A stretch of DNA of 64,000 bases from Desulforegulaceae bacterium (GCA_034006035.1 JAVETN010000013.1:1-64000), one strand, 5' to 3'. Counted from the first letter of the stretch, positions 54,016-63,846 are shown. Notes: generated by a model not told the origin, from the sequence alone. Made by a program: numbers and translations.

Positions 54016-54930
54016 TTAATTTTCAAAAACAGGAGCTGCTGAATTTTTTTCTATTTTATCCTGGCTTACCCAGACCCCAATAAGAATAAGAGCACCTGCA
54101 AAGCATTGAGTAAGGGTAAATCTGTCGTCTAAAAGAGCCCATCCCCAGATTACTGAAAAAATAGGAATAAGATTTACAAAGATAGAAGCTTTGCTTGCAG
54201 GGATTTTGCTTACTCCGAAATTAAAAAGTCCATAAGCTCCCATGGTGATAAAGGTTCCAAGGTAAATAAGGATAAATACAGGAAAAACAGGCCATTCTGT
54301 AGGAAAGGCAATTGTTCCTGTAAGGCTTCCTGTAAAAAGAATAAGTGCAAAAAATATGGAACCGCAGAAAGTTTGAATAGCTGTAAGGAAAAAAGGGTTG
54401 TAGGTACTGCTCAGTCGTTTTAAAAGAAGGGTGTATCCTGCTGCACATATCATTGCAAGGAATTCAAAAAAGTTGCCCAGGATGGGATTTGGAGATTCCG
54501 CATCTCCTCCTCCTGAAAAGCTTAGTGCAATAGCCCCTATAATTGCCATTATAAAACCTGCGTATGTTTTTTTTGAGCTTGTTTCTCCAAGAAATAAAGC
54601 TGCTCCTATGGCAACTATAAGAGGAAGAAGGGCAGTGATCATCCCTGCCTGGGATGAAGTTGTATTTTTAAGAGCAAGAGCTTCAAAAACAAAGTAAATA
54701 CATGGCTCTAAAACAGCCATAGCTAAAATAAGATAAATATCTTTTCTTTTTATTTTTATGGGTTTTATAAAAGGAAGGAGAGGAAGAAAACATAGGCTGG
54801 CAATAATCATCCTTGAAAAAATTACAAACATGGGCGGAAAATATCTGAATGAATATTTTAGGGCAACAAAAGTGCTTGACCATAAAATCATTGCAACAAC
54901 TAATGCTATAAAAGGTATAGATTTTCTCAT
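54016..54930 (-). CDS. EamA-family (drug/metabolite transporter) permease
   Basis: A 304-residue inner-membrane protein with ten predicted helices in two EamA repeats (PFIALVVAMILWSSTFVALKYS; FLAMICAAGYTLLLKRLSS). Family members export amino acids, sugars or metabolites; the substrate is unknown. GGAGAT precedes the ATG. Monocistronic as far as seen. Confidence 0.88.
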   Translation of the reverse strand: MRKSIPFIALVVAMILWSSTFVALKYSFRYFPPMFVIFSRMIIASLCFLPLLPFIKPIKIKRKDIYLILAMAVLEPCIYFVFEALALKNTTSSQAGMITALLPLIVAIGAALFLGETSSKKTYAGFIMAIIGAIALSFSGGGDAESPNPILGNFFEFLAMICAAGYTLLLKRLSSTYNPFFLTAIQTFCGSIFFALILFTGSLTGTIAFPTEWPVFPVFILIYLGTFITMGAYGLFNFGVSKIPASKASIFVNLIPIFSVIWGWALLDDRFTLTQCFAGALILIGVWVSQDKIEKNSAAPVFEN

Positions 54931-55049
54931 TTAAAATCTCCGATTCTTTGTTAATGCCCAAATTTAGGCAAAAGATCTTTTTATACCTTTTTTAATTGTT
55001 TGTGAAGGGATTTTTAAGATAAGCCTGGATATACTTTAAAACAAGGGAC

Positions 55050-55688
55050 TTAGCTTTTTCCTTCAAGAAGATTTTTTATCTCCATCATCTTGGATACATG
55101 AAAATCCGCCTCAAGCTTTTCATTGCAAAAGGCAATAAATTTAACTTCGGCTTTAAATGCTGCAATTTGGTCAAGTGGTGAGTCACCTATATAAAGCATG
55201 TTTTTAAACTTTATTTTAAGCTCATTTTTTATTTTAATAAGCTGTTCAGGGTGGGGCTTTGGATTTTCAACATCAGAGGCTGTTACAAGAATATCAAAGT
55301 AGGGATTTAGATTGAAAACTTCCATTACCCTGTCCATTGTATTTGATCTGTTTGTAGCAATCCCTGTTTTAAAATTATTGTTTTTTAAAAAATTAAGAAG
55401 CTCCATAAAGTTTTCGGTCATTTCCATATAAGGAACAAAATCTATATAAGGAACTCTTTTTCTTTCTTTTTGGATAAGTTTAGGATCAATGTTGTGGTTT
55501 TCAAAAAGATGTTTAATTGAATCTTCTCCTGTGTGCATTTTTACAAATTCAGACTGGGAGTCTGTCATTGGAGGAAGGTTCAGTCTTTTAAGAATGGCAT
55601 TATAATATTGTCTGTTTAGTTCTTCTGTCTGAAACATTACTCCGTCGCAGTCAAAAACTATGGTAGTTATATTTTGAAGTGAATTCAT
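55050..55688 (-). CDS. HAD-superfamily hydrolase (Gph/PGMB-like)
   Basis: A 212-residue phosphatase-like protein with HAD motif I FDCDGVMF (residues 12-19), motif II (GIATNRS), the motif III lysine (NPKPHPE) and motif IV (YIGDSPLDQ). A helical cap lies between motifs I and II, as in phosphoglycolate phosphatase relatives. The substrate is unknown. Last gene of a minus-strand operon with the DUF1573 and phosphoesterase genes (one-base gap). Confidence 0.88.
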   Translation of the reverse strand: MNSLQNITTIVFDCDGVMFQTEELNRQYYNAILKRLNLPPMTDSQSEFVKMHTGEDSIKHLFENHNIDPKLIQKERKRVPYIDFVPYMEMTENFMELLNFLKNNNFKTGIATNRSNTMDRVMEVFNLNPYFDILVTASDVENPKPHPEQLIKIKNELKIKFKNMLYIGDSPLDQIAAFKAEVKFIAFCNEKLEADFHVSKMMEIKNLLEGKS

Positions 55689-55689
55689 T

Positions 55690-56364
55690 TTATTTAATAT
55701 TCCCGAAAATGTTGATTCTTAGTGCTGGTTTAAGTTTGCTATCTGTTTTTAAAAATAAAATATCTGAATAAGTTCCTTTTTCTTTCTTTTTATTGGAGAT
55801 AACAAGACTAAAGGAATTATTTTCAAGCTTTTCAAGTTTGTAGTCAATTGATTTCCCATTTGCCGCAATCATATCAAGGATTTTAAATTCGTAGTTTTGT
55901 CTGGGAGTTATGATAATTGTTTCTTTTACTTCTTCTCCTACTTTTCCCCATAAATGTGCTTTTTCAGGCTCAATTGAAACAATGGAATTTATTTTAGCTG
56001 TTATTTTTAAAACAACCTTTTTGTTTTCATTATCATTGGTGTAAGCATAAACTTCCTCAACAATAGTTCTTCCCCCTTTTCCTGAAGTTGGGATTATGAT
56101 TTGAATTTCTCCTGTCATACCTGGCAGGACTTCCTCTGAGTAAGAGGGAATATCGCAGCCTCAGCCCCTTGCCTTTAGATTTTTAATTTCAAGTTTTTCA
56201 TTGCCCGAATTTTTGAACTTAAAAGTATGAACAAGTTTTTTTCCTTCAATTAGATCCTCATAAATAACCTCAGGCTCTTTTATTTCGAACTTAGGACTTT
56301 GGGCATAAATAAGGCTGGTCATTAAAATAAAGAGGGTAATTGTAAAAAAACAAATTTTTTTCAT
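55690..56364 (-). CDS. DUF1573 protein, candidate selenoprotein read through an in-frame UGA
   Basis: Two frames, 56161-56364 and 55690-56118, are the same frame interrupted only by TGA at 56163-56161 (minus). Joined, they give a 224-residue secreted protein: signal peptide (residues 1-21, ending IYAQ), the DUF1573 strand pattern (GKKLVHTFKFKNSGNEKLEIKNL), and after the TGA a PGMTGEIQIII segment, YAYTND and a second domain (VSIEPEKAHLWGKVGEEVKET). In DUF1573 proteins the KNL-like strand is followed by a conserved CGC motif. Here the codons read GGC TGA GGC TGC, so the UGA replaces the first Cys exactly (UGC). That, and the intact reading frame afterwards, argue for selenocysteine over a nonsense mutation. 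A hairpin can be drawn just after the UGA, but it lacks the usual loop G. A pseudogene or sequencing error remains possible. Confidence 0.65.
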
Positions 56365-56365
56365 T

Positions 56366-56857
56366 TTAAATTTTTACCTTTATTATTTCACTGGTTTTGG
56401 TGTTGTAAAGAGCAAATCCCGGGCTTCCTTCTTTTCCCATTATTTCTCCAGGGTTCAATAATAGTGTTGAGTTTATTTTTTTGCAATACCAGGTATGGGA
56501 ATGCCCAAAACACACAAGATCGTATTGTTCTGATTTTGCAAGGGGTTTGGCTAGATCAAAATAATGGGTGAATGCTATTTTTTTAAAGTTTAAGTTTATT
56601 TCTCCAAATCTTTCATAGAGTTTTACATTTTTAAGAATTGTTTTTGTATACTCAATCATTTTTATTTTGTCACCGTCATTGTTTCCAAAAACTCCGTAAA
56701 AAGGTATGTTAATTGATGCCAAAAGCTTTAAGGAAAAAGGAGCAATAAAATCTCCGCAATGGATAATTGCTTCAACTTTTTTTTGCCTGCATATCAAAAG
56801 AGCTTTTTGAATCATATCAAGGTGGTCGTGGCTGTCACTCATTATTGCTATAAGCAT
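56366..56857 (-). CDS. YfcE/MJ0936-type metallophosphoesterase
   Basis: A 163-residue calcineurin-like phosphoesterase with the ligand motifs SDSHDH (residues 7-12), HCGDF, GNNDGD, FTHYF and GHSHTWY. It acts in the cytoplasm on a phosphodiester, substrate unknown. It lies one base before the DUF1573 gene and is the first gene of that operon. Confidence 0.9.
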   Translation of the reverse strand: MLIAIMSDSHDHLDMIQKALLICRQKKVEAIIHCGDFIAPFSLKLLASINIPFYGVFGNNDGDKIKMIEYTKTILKNVKLYERFGEINLNFKKIAFTHYFDLAKPLAKSEQYDLVCFGHSHTWYCKKINSTLLLNPGEIMGKEGSPGFALYNTKTSEIIKVKI

Positions 56858-57064
56858 TTGTTTTCACTCAAAAGGAAAGAAATTAAAATAAATATAAAAA
56901 CACCTAAAAAAGCCTGAACCATCTTTTTTCCCCTCAAGATTTAAATATTTGAGATATCCCAGGATAAGCTTTTTATCATCAACCAAACAACTTTAACTAG
57001 AGCAGAGCTGATTTTAGGCTTGTCAAATGAATCTGTCAAAATATTAAGGGCTGATTTTGTTTTT

Positions 57065-59473
57065 TTACATCATTGAGTATGGGTCGATATCAAAAGTAAC
57101 TCTTAAATCAGAAGGCAGGGATGAAAAAGTTGATTTAAATTGTTTTAAAATAAGATTTAATTCTCCTGCGGTTTTTGATTTTAAAAGAATTTGAAAACGA
57201 AACCTTGTCGCAGCAATATAAACTGGAGATTTTGCTGGTCCCATTATAATTATTTCCGATTTTAATTCAGACTTTAAATTCTCAAGACAATTTCTGCATT
57301 TTTTTGAAAATTGATCCGCAAGCTCTTCTTTGGTACCGGAAATTTTAACAAGGGCTATTTTTGCAAAAGGAGGATAAAAAAGCGACTTTCTAAAATTTAT
57401 CTCTTCTTTGTAAAAATTTATAAAATTCTGGGTTTTTGCGGTTTGAATGGAAAAATGGTCGGGATTATAGGTCTGCATAATGACTTTACCTTTTTTTTCA
57501 CCCCTTCCAGTTCTTCCTGCAACCTGAGACAAAACCTGGAATGTTTTTTCGGCTGCTCTGAAATCTGGGAAATTAAATCCATGGTCGGCATTTATTATTC
57601 CAACAAGGGTGATGTTTGGAAAGTCATGGCCTTTGGCAATCATCTGGGTTCCAATAATAATATCTGCTTTTTTTTGTCTGATTGCCTTGAGTTTTTTTAC
57701 AAGTTCTCCTTTTTTTCTTGTTGTGTCCTGATCCAGCCTTATTATTGTTGAATCCCTGAATAAAAATTCGCAAGCTTTTTCTATTTTTTCAGTTCCTGTC
57801 CCAAGGTGAACAAGTTCTGGGTTTGCACAGTTTGGACATTCTTTTGGAATTTTTTGTCTATATCCGCAAAGATGGCAAACAAGACTTTCGTTTGATTTAT
57901 GATATGTCATTGTAACTGAGCAAAATCTGCATTTCAAAGCTTCAGAGCAAAGGTTGCACAAAAGAAAGCTTGAATAGCCTCTTTTGTTTAAAAAAAGAAG
58001 AACCTGTTCCTTTTGCTTAAGTCTTTTATTTATTTCCATTGCAAGATAATATGAAATAAACCTGTAAGCTCCTTTGTCTTTGGCTGATTTTTTTAAATCA
58101 TAAACAGAAACTTCAGGAAGACAGGATTTATTTACTCTTTTTTTTAAATAAAGGATTTCAAACTTATTGGTTTGGGTATTTGTATAGGTTTCAATAGAAG
58201 GAGTGGCAGAACCAAGCACCACAGGGCAATTTTCGGTTTTTGCCCTTACAATTGCCATATCTCTTGCATTGTAGTTGGGAGCTGAATCTTGTTTGTATGA
58301 TTGGTCATGCTCTTCATCAACAACTATAACTCCTATGTTTTCAAGGGGGGCAAAAATTGCAGATCTTGCTCCTATTACAACTGTTTTTTTCTTTTCAGCA
58401 ATCAAAGTCCATTGATCAAGCTTTTCTCCTGGAGATAGATTGGAATGAATTACAGCTGTCTGGTCTCCAAACCTTGCCTTAAATCTTCTTTCTGTTTGGG
58501 AAATAAGAGAAATTTCAGGGACAAGCACAAGGGCAGTTTTTTTTAATTCCAGGGCTTGTTTTACAAGATTTAAATAAACTTCGGTTTTTCCGCTTCCTGT
58601 AATTCCGTAAAGAAGATACCTTTTAAATTTTTTTCCAACAAAAGGTTTTATCTTTTCAAAGGCCTGAAGCTGTTCCTCATTTAAAACAGGAGGAATGTCT
58701 TTTTCCACAGCCTCGCCAAGGGGATCTCTTAAAACTCTTTTTTCACTTTCTTTTACAAGCCCTTTTTTAATCAAAGCATTAATTACTTGTGATGAGCCTT
58801 TTTCTTTTGCACTTATTTCTTTTTTTAAAACTTCTTTATCAAAGGGAATTCTTTCTAGAACTCTTATTTGTTTATCAGTAAGTTTGGTTATTGATTCAGA
58901 TTTTTGTCTTTTAAGAAAGTTTTCAAGTTTTTCTTTGGTTTTAGGTTTTGGGATAAAAAATTCAAACTCAATTAAATCTTTATTTCTAAGGCTGTTCAGT
59001 TCGTTTTTTTTAACACCTGAGCCAAGAAGTTCTTTTTCTGTTTTTTCCCCGTCTCTTAAAAGGTTTAAGACTTTAAAAGTTGTGTAATTTTTTGGGTCAT
59101 TTAATAATTCCAGTCCCTTGGGAGTTGTTTTAAATATTTTTGAAATATCAGGGTTAATTCCAGAAGGAAGGGCTGATTTAATTACAAGGCCTGGAGGGTA
59201 AATATAATAATTTGAAATCCATTCAAAAAGACTTAAGAGTTTTTCTGAAAAAAACGAATTTTTATCAGGAACTTCTATAATCTCTTTAATTTGGAAGTCT
59301 GTTTCAGGTTTTTTATTTAATACTTTTTTTATATATCCTGTTATTTTTCTGTTTCCAACAGGAGCTATCACTCTTTTTCCTGGTTCAACTTCTTTTTCAA
59401 GGTATTTTGGCACTCCATAAATAAAGAAATCATTCACAGGAAGGCAAAGATAAACTTCAATGTATAAATTCAT
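57065..59473 (-). CDS. priA: Primosomal protein N' (PriA helicase)
   Basis: An 802-residue 3'-5' DNA helicase that restarts stalled replication forks. The N-terminal 3'-DNA-binding domain (VNDFFIYGVPKYLE) leads to Walker A LYGITGSGKTEVYL (about residue 290), the DEEHD box, and a zinc-binding block with four CXXC pairs (CNLC, CRFC, CHLC, CPNC). The C-terminal helicase motifs (QMIAKGHDFPNITLVGI, QVAGRTGRG) follow. No clear Shine-Dalgarno precedes the ATG. It is followed upstream on this strand by nadE (39-base gap). Confidence 0.95.
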   Translation of the reverse strand: MNLYIEVYLCLPVNDFFIYGVPKYLEKEVEPGKRVIAPVGNRKITGYIKKVLNKKPETDFQIKEIIEVPDKNSFFSEKLLSLFEWISNYYIYPPGLVIKSALPSGINPDISKIFKTTPKGLELLNDPKNYTTFKVLNLLRDGEKTEKELLGSGVKKNELNSLRNKDLIEFEFFIPKPKTKEKLENFLKRQKSESITKLTDKQIRVLERIPFDKEVLKKEISAKEKGSSQVINALIKKGLVKESEKRVLRDPLGEAVEKDIPPVLNEEQLQAFEKIKPFVGKKFKRYLLYGITGSGKTEVYLNLVKQALELKKTALVLVPEISLISQTERRFKARFGDQTAVIHSNLSPGEKLDQWTLIAEKKKTVVIGARSAIFAPLENIGVIVVDEEHDQSYKQDSAPNYNARDMAIVRAKTENCPVVLGSATPSIETYTNTQTNKFEILYLKKRVNKSCLPEVSVYDLKKSAKDKGAYRFISYYLAMEINKRLKQKEQVLLFLNKRGYSSFLLCNLCSEALKCRFCSVTMTYHKSNESLVCHLCGYRQKIPKECPNCANPELVHLGTGTEKIEKACEFLFRDSTIIRLDQDTTRKKGELVKKLKAIRQKKADIIIGTQMIAKGHDFPNITLVGIINADHGFNFPDFRAAEKTFQVLSQVAGRTGRGEKKGKVIMQTYNPDHFSIQTAKTQNFINFYKEEINFRKSLFYPPFAKIALVKISGTKEELADQFSKKCRNCLENLKSELKSEIIIMGPAKSPVYIAATRFRFQILLKSKTAGELNLILKQFKSTFSSLPSDLRVTFDIDPYSMM

Positions 59474-59512
59474 AATATTTTACTGGTGATCTATCACCTG
59501 AGTCCTTAAGAT

Positions 59513-61078
59513 TTATCCCCTGAAAAAAGAGCATAAGGGATTGTTTTTTGGTAGAGACCAAACTTGTGGGCTTATCATTATAACCGGAGCAAGCTGAAAT
59601 CTTTTATATTCGCTTATATAAAACTTGGTTAGAATTTTTTCCAGGTCTTCTTTTTTAAACCCTGATTTTATAATTTCCTCTGGAGATTTTTTTTCATCAA
59701 AATAAGCTGAGATTATTTTGTCAGCTGTTTTATATTCAGGAAGATCGTCTTCATCTTTTTGCCCGGGTTTAAGTTCTGCTGAAGGAGCTTTATTTATTAT
59801 ATTTACAGGAATCATTTCTTTTCCTTCAATTTTATTAATATACTCTGAAATCTCCCAGACTTCTGTTTTTGTAAGATCTCCAATGGGAGCAACCGCTCCA
59901 CAGGAATCTCCGTAAAGGGTGCAATAGCCTACAATTGCTTCTGTTTTGTTTCCTGTATCAATTAAAAGGGCATTTTCTTTGTTTGAAATACCCATTAAAA
60001 GAGTTCCTCTTATTCTTGCCTGAATATTTTGCTCTGTTATTGAGTGGGCACTTTTATCAAATCCTTTATACATTTTTAGAAATGCTTCAAAACTTTCTTT
60101 AATGGGAATCACATCTCTTTTAAAATTAAAGTTTTTTGCAAGAAGGGCAGTGTCTGTTTCATTTTCAGGATCAGTATAATCTGAAGGCATGAAAACCGTA
60201 TGAATATTTTCACTTCCAAGGGCTCTGGCTGAAATTGCCGCAGCCAGTGCCGAATCTATTCCACCGCTTGATCCAATTACAGCCTTTTTAAATCCTGATT
60301 TATAAAAATAGTCTTTTAGTCCTGTTTCAAGGGCTTTTAAAATAAGTGCATTTTTAGAAGGGAGCTTTAATTCCTTTTTTGTACTTTTGTTAAAATCTGT
60401 AATTAAAAGCTCTTCTTCAAATGGTTTTCCATAATTTAAAAGTTCGCCTTTGTTATTAAAAAATGAGGAAAAACCATCAAACACAATTGAATCAGCTCCT
60501 CCTGCTAAATTAACAAAAACTATTTTTGTGTTTTGATTTAAAGCTTGATTTTTAAAGGTTTCAAATCTTTTATCAATGGTGTTTTTTATAAAAGGAAGAG
60601 GTGTTAAATCAATAAAAAAGTCACAGGATTCATTGTTATTATTATGAAAAGAGAGTTTGATTTTTTTGCCTTTAAAATCAATTAATTTGTTTTTGCCGTC
60701 AAAAGGAAGAAAATAATTTTTTTCATTATAAACTTCCCAGGAAGAAAGCTCTGACTTATAAATTTCTGATTTAATTTTTTTGTTTTTAATAAAAGCTGCA
60801 GTATTTAAAAGCCCTTTTTTGCTTATTTTGGGATAGGTTAAAATAATTGCAATATCTTTTGTAAACAAACTTATTTCTTCAACAGCTTTTTGACATTTAT
60901 TTAAAAACTCATTTCTTTTTAAAAAAGATTTTGGCGGGTATCCGCAAATACTCATTTCAGGAAATATAATAAGGTCGCAGTTAATTTTTTTGGCTTTTTT
61001 TATATATTCAATGATTTTATTTTTGTTTCCTTCAAAATCACCTATAATAGGATTTATTTGTCCGGCTGCTATTTTCAT
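59513..61078 (-). CDS. nadE: Two-domain NAD+ synthetase with a degenerate glutaminase domain
   Basis: A 521-residue enzyme that amidates nicotinic acid adenine dinucleotide. The C-terminal synthetase domain is intact: P-loop GSSGGIDSALAA (about residue 269), the DTGNKTE and YGDSCGAVAPIGDL segments and the C-terminal RFQLAPVI. The N-terminal nitrilase-type glutaminase keeps the glutamate (FPE, E41) and lysine (YKSEL, K108). The region that normally reads GV-x-I-C-E-D-x-W reads IKLSFHNNNNESCDFF here, so the catalytic cysteine is absent and the segment is shortened. It is probably ammonia-dependent. Start ATG 61078. Confidence 0.88.
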   Translation of the reverse strand: MKIAAGQINPIIGDFEGNKNKIIEYIKKAKKINCDLIIFPEMSICGYPPKSFLKRNEFLNKCQKAVEEISLFTKDIAIILTYPKISKKGLLNTAAFIKNKKIKSEIYKSELSSWEVYNEKNYFLPFDGKNKLIDFKGKKIKLSFHNNNNESCDFFIDLTPLPFIKNTIDKRFETFKNQALNQNTKIVFVNLAGGADSIVFDGFSSFFNNKGELLNYGKPFEEELLITDFNKSTKKELKLPSKNALILKALETGLKDYFYKSGFKKAVIGSSGGIDSALAAAISARALGSENIHTVFMPSDYTDPENETDTALLAKNFNFKRDVIPIKESFEAFLKMYKGFDKSAHSITEQNIQARIRGTLLMGISNKENALLIDTGNKTEAIVGYCTLYGDSCGAVAPIGDLTKTEVWEISEYINKIEGKEMIPVNIINKAPSAELKPGQKDEDDLPEYKTADKIISAYFDEKKSPEEIIKSGFKKEDLEKILTKFYISEYKRFQLAPVIMISPQVWSLPKNNPLCSFFRG

Positions 61079-61365
61079 GGCTTACCTTTTTATTTAAATT
61101 TTTATAAAACATATCCATTATTTTAAAGAGGTACAAGAAAAAAAGAACAGGAAAATATCTGCAGTATTGGTTTGTAAGGCAGTAGAAAAATATTAAAGAA
61201 AACAGAAATGAAAATCTTAAAAATTGAGATCCAACAAAATCAGGATTTTATAGGTAGATGAGTTTATGGTTAACTTGTTTTCTAACAACCTGTCGGGCTG
61301 GGTAAAAATGATTCTTTGTTCAGTTGCTAATTAAGTTTTGTGAATTTTAAATATAAGGATAAAAT

Positions 61366-62784
61366 ATGAAAATTCTTGTTACAGGTGCAGCCGGATATGT
61401 GGGGCGCAGGCTTGTTTACAGACTTTTAAAAGAAACTTCCCACAAGCTTAATCTCTTTGTTATGAATAAAAATGAAGTTCAGTTTTCAGAGTCTTCAAGA
61501 ATTAAAGTTTTTGAAGGTTCAACTTTTGATGAAAAATCCCTTGATTCAGCAATGGAAAGTGTAGACTGTGCATATTATCTTATACATTCAATGGGAGTAA
61601 AAGGAGATTTTGAAGAACTTGACAAAATCAGTGCTAAAAATTTCAGGGAAAGCTGTATAAAAAATAATGTCAAAAAAGTTATTTATCTTGGAGGCCTTGG
61701 TCTTAGTTCAAACTCAAGTCCTCATTTAAAAAGCAGAATAGAAACCGGAGAAATTTTATCGGATAATAGTAAAAAATACCTTACAATTTGGTTTAGAGCC
61801 GGAATTATAATAGGATCAGGATCTGCAAGCTTTGAAATACTTAAAAATCTTTCGCAAAAACTTCCGGTTCTTATAACTCCGAAATGGGTTGAAACAAAAA
61901 CAGAACCGATTTTTATAAATGATGTTGTTTCATATCTTATAAAAGCAGTTGATCTTGATTCTTATGATAATTGTATTGTGGATATAGGCTCTGAAATTAT
62001 GAGTTTTAGGGAAATGATTGAAAAAGCTTCGCAAATAATGGGGCTTAAAAGAATAATTGTTCCTGTTCCTTTTTTTACTCCAAAACTTTCTTCTTACTGG
62101 CTGGTTTTTATTACTCCTGTGCCCTTAAGAATTGCAGCTCCCCTTGTGGAAGGACTTAAGCATGAAACAATCAAACAGAATTCAAATGCTATAAGCTATT
62201 TCCCTGATATTTCCCCTGTAAAATTTGATGATGCAATAAAAAAAGCCATTCATGAAGCTGAAATTAATCAGGTTATAAGCAGATGGTCCGATGGAAGCTG
62301 TACCCCCGGAGTTTTTTGTGAGCCTTCCTCTTTTGCAGGAGCATCTGTATTTAAAATAAGGGAAAAAGCTGATTTTAAAAACATTTCTCCTGAAAAAATA
62401 TTTAAATCAATGAAGAAGGCCGGTGGGAAAAGGGGATGGTATAGATATCATTTTTTATGGTCTGTAAGAGGTGCCATAGACAAAATTTCAGGAGGATACG
62501 GTCTTGGCAGGGGAAGAAGAGATAGTAAAAATTTAAGGATAGGTGATTCCATAGATTTTTGGAAAGTTGTAGATCTTGTTGAAAATAAAAGGATTTTGCT
62601 TTTTGCTGAAATGAAGCTTCCAGGTAAAGGCTGGCTTGAATTTTTAATTGATGGAAATCATGCTGTTGTAACAGCATATTTTATACCAGACGGCCTTTTT
62701 GGCAGGTTGTATTGGGTGTCCATGAGTTTTTTTCATAAGCTTATTTTCAAGGATATGGTCAGGTCAATAGTTAAGCATTCCTGA
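61366..62784 (+). CDS. SDR-family NAD(P)-binding protein with DUF2867 domain
   Basis: A 472-residue protein. The N-terminal atypical SDR domain has GAAGYVGRRLVYRL (residues 7-20), YLIHSMG and WFRAGIIIGSG; the C-terminal half (about residues 300-470, RGAIDKISGGYGLGRGRRDSK, LPGKGWLEFLI) is a DUF2867/polyketide-cyclase-like domain. It resembles YbjT-type proteins. Substrate unknown. AAGGAT precedes the ATG. Divergent from nadE. Confidence 0.85.
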   Translation: MKILVTGAAGYVGRRLVYRLLKETSHKLNLFVMNKNEVQFSESSRIKVFEGSTFDEKSLDSAMESVDCAYYLIHSMGVKGDFEELDKISAKNFRESCIKNNVKKVIYLGGLGLSSNSSPHLKSRIETGEILSDNSKKYLTIWFRAGIIIGSGSASFEILKNLSQKLPVLITPKWVETKTEPIFINDVVSYLIKAVDLDSYDNCIVDIGSEIMSFREMIEKASQIMGLKRIIVPVPFFTPKLSSYWLVFITPVPLRIAAPLVEGLKHETIKQNSNAISYFPDISPVKFDDAIKKAIHEAEINQVISRWSDGSCTPGVFCEPSSFAGASVFKIREKADFKNISPEKIFKSMKKAGGKRGWYRYHFLWSVRGAIDKISGGYGLGRGRRDSKNLRIGDSIDFWKVVDLVENKRILLFAEMKLPGKGWLEFLIDGNHAVVTAYFIPDGLFGRLYWVSMSFFHKLIFKDMVRSIVKHS

Positions 62785-62902
62785 AAAGGACATATTTTAA
62801 AGCTTGATGAGAAAAAAATATCTGTTTTTCAAGAGGTCTGTTTTTTTAATTTTTCTTACCAAAAAGAAAGAAAAAAGTTTTCCAAATCATTAATATCTAC
62901 TT

Positions 62903-62931
62903 CATTGCCGGCTAGAAAAAAACCGGCAATG
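62903..62931. terminator. Hairpin between convergent SDR and 3-hydroxyacyl-CoA dehydrogenase genes
   Basis: 9-bp perfect arms CATTGCCGG (62903-62911) and CCGGCAATG (62923-62931), A-rich loop. Likely a two-way terminator. Confidence 0.6.
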
Positions 62932-62940
62932 GATCAATCT

Positions 62941-63846
62941 TTATTTTATTCCTTTAAGAAATTCAGGTTTAAAATAATCAGCATCTGGATATTCATAAAA
63001 CCCTTTTCTTGATTTAATTCCAAGAAGTCCTTTATCAACAAATTCTTTTAAAAATTCAGCATTTTTCTTGGATTGTTTATCATTTGTTGTTGTTGCCCAA
63101 AAATCTGTTATTTTCCAAACAGTTTCAAGCCCAACAGAATCCATCATTCCAAAAGGGCCTATGGGTGCTTTTAAAACTCCCATCCAGGCTTTGTCTACAT
63201 CTTCATAAGATGCAACTCCTTTGCTTGCAAGGGTAAGTGCTGTTGCAAAAAGAGTGGAAAGCATATTGTTGAAAACATAACCATTATATTCTTTTTTTAG
63301 TTCTATGGCATAGTGGTCAATATCTTTTGTAAATTGTCTTACTATTTCAAGGGTTTCTTCTGATGTTTTTGGGTGAGGCATTATATCAACAAGATTTGTA
63401 AGCTGAAGATCATGAAAGTGAAGAGCTGCAAGTTTTTCAGGTCTTCCTGATGCGTCTGCAAACATTGATGGAACAAGGGTTGATGAATTGGTTGTAAATA
63501 CAGTGTGTTCAGGGCAGATTGTGTTAAATTGAGCAAATACTTTGCCTTTGAGTTTTGGATCTTCAGGCACAGATTCACTTATAATATCAGTATTTTTTCC
63601 TGCTTCATCTGGATCTGTTGTAAACTTAATCCTTTTGATTCCTTCCTCTGCTGCTTCCCTGGAAAATCTTCCTGAGGCTGCAATTTTTTTGGCAAGCTTT
63701 GGAAGTCTTTCTTCTGCTTTTTTAATAAAATCTTCATTAATATCGTAAATTGTCACATTAAAACCTGAAACAGCTGACTGAAGTCCAATTTGTTGTCCCA
63801 TGGTGCCTGCACCAAGAATAAGAACATTGTTGATTTTAAAGCTCAT
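62941..63846 (-). CDS. 3-hydroxyacyl-CoA dehydrogenase
   Basis: A 301-residue NAD-dependent dehydrogenase of beta-oxidation or butyrate-type pathways. The Rossmann motif is LGAGTMGQQIGLQSA (residues 11-25). The catalytic histidine lies in AALHFHDLQLTNLVDI, where the usual HFFNP reads HFHDL, so the substrate pocket may differ. The C-terminal domain keeps KEYNGYVFNNM and GPFGMMD. AGGAG precedes the ATG by six bases. The 150 bases beyond it, to the window end, hold only its AT-rich promoter region. Confidence 0.85.
   Translation of the reverse strand: MSFKINNVLILGAGTMGQQIGLQSAVSGFNVTIYDINEDFIKKAEERLPKLAKKIAASGRFSREAAEEGIKRIKFTTDPDEAGKNTDIISESVPEDPKLKGKVFAQFNTICPEHTVFTTNSSTLVPSMFADASGRPEKLAALHFHDLQLTNLVDIMPHPKTSEETLEIVRQFTKDIDHYAIELKKEYNGYVFNNMLSTLFATALTLASKGVASYEDVDKAWMGVLKAPIGPFGMMDSVGLETVWKITDFWATTTNDKQSKKNAEFLKEFVDKGLLGIKSRKGFYEYPDADYFKPEFLKGIK

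Noticed and set aside
55690-56118. Separate gene starting at ATG 56118
   Set aside because: No ribosome binding site at proper distance, and the frame is continuous with the upstream signal-peptide-bearing half across one TGA; the combined product matches the DUF1573 layout.
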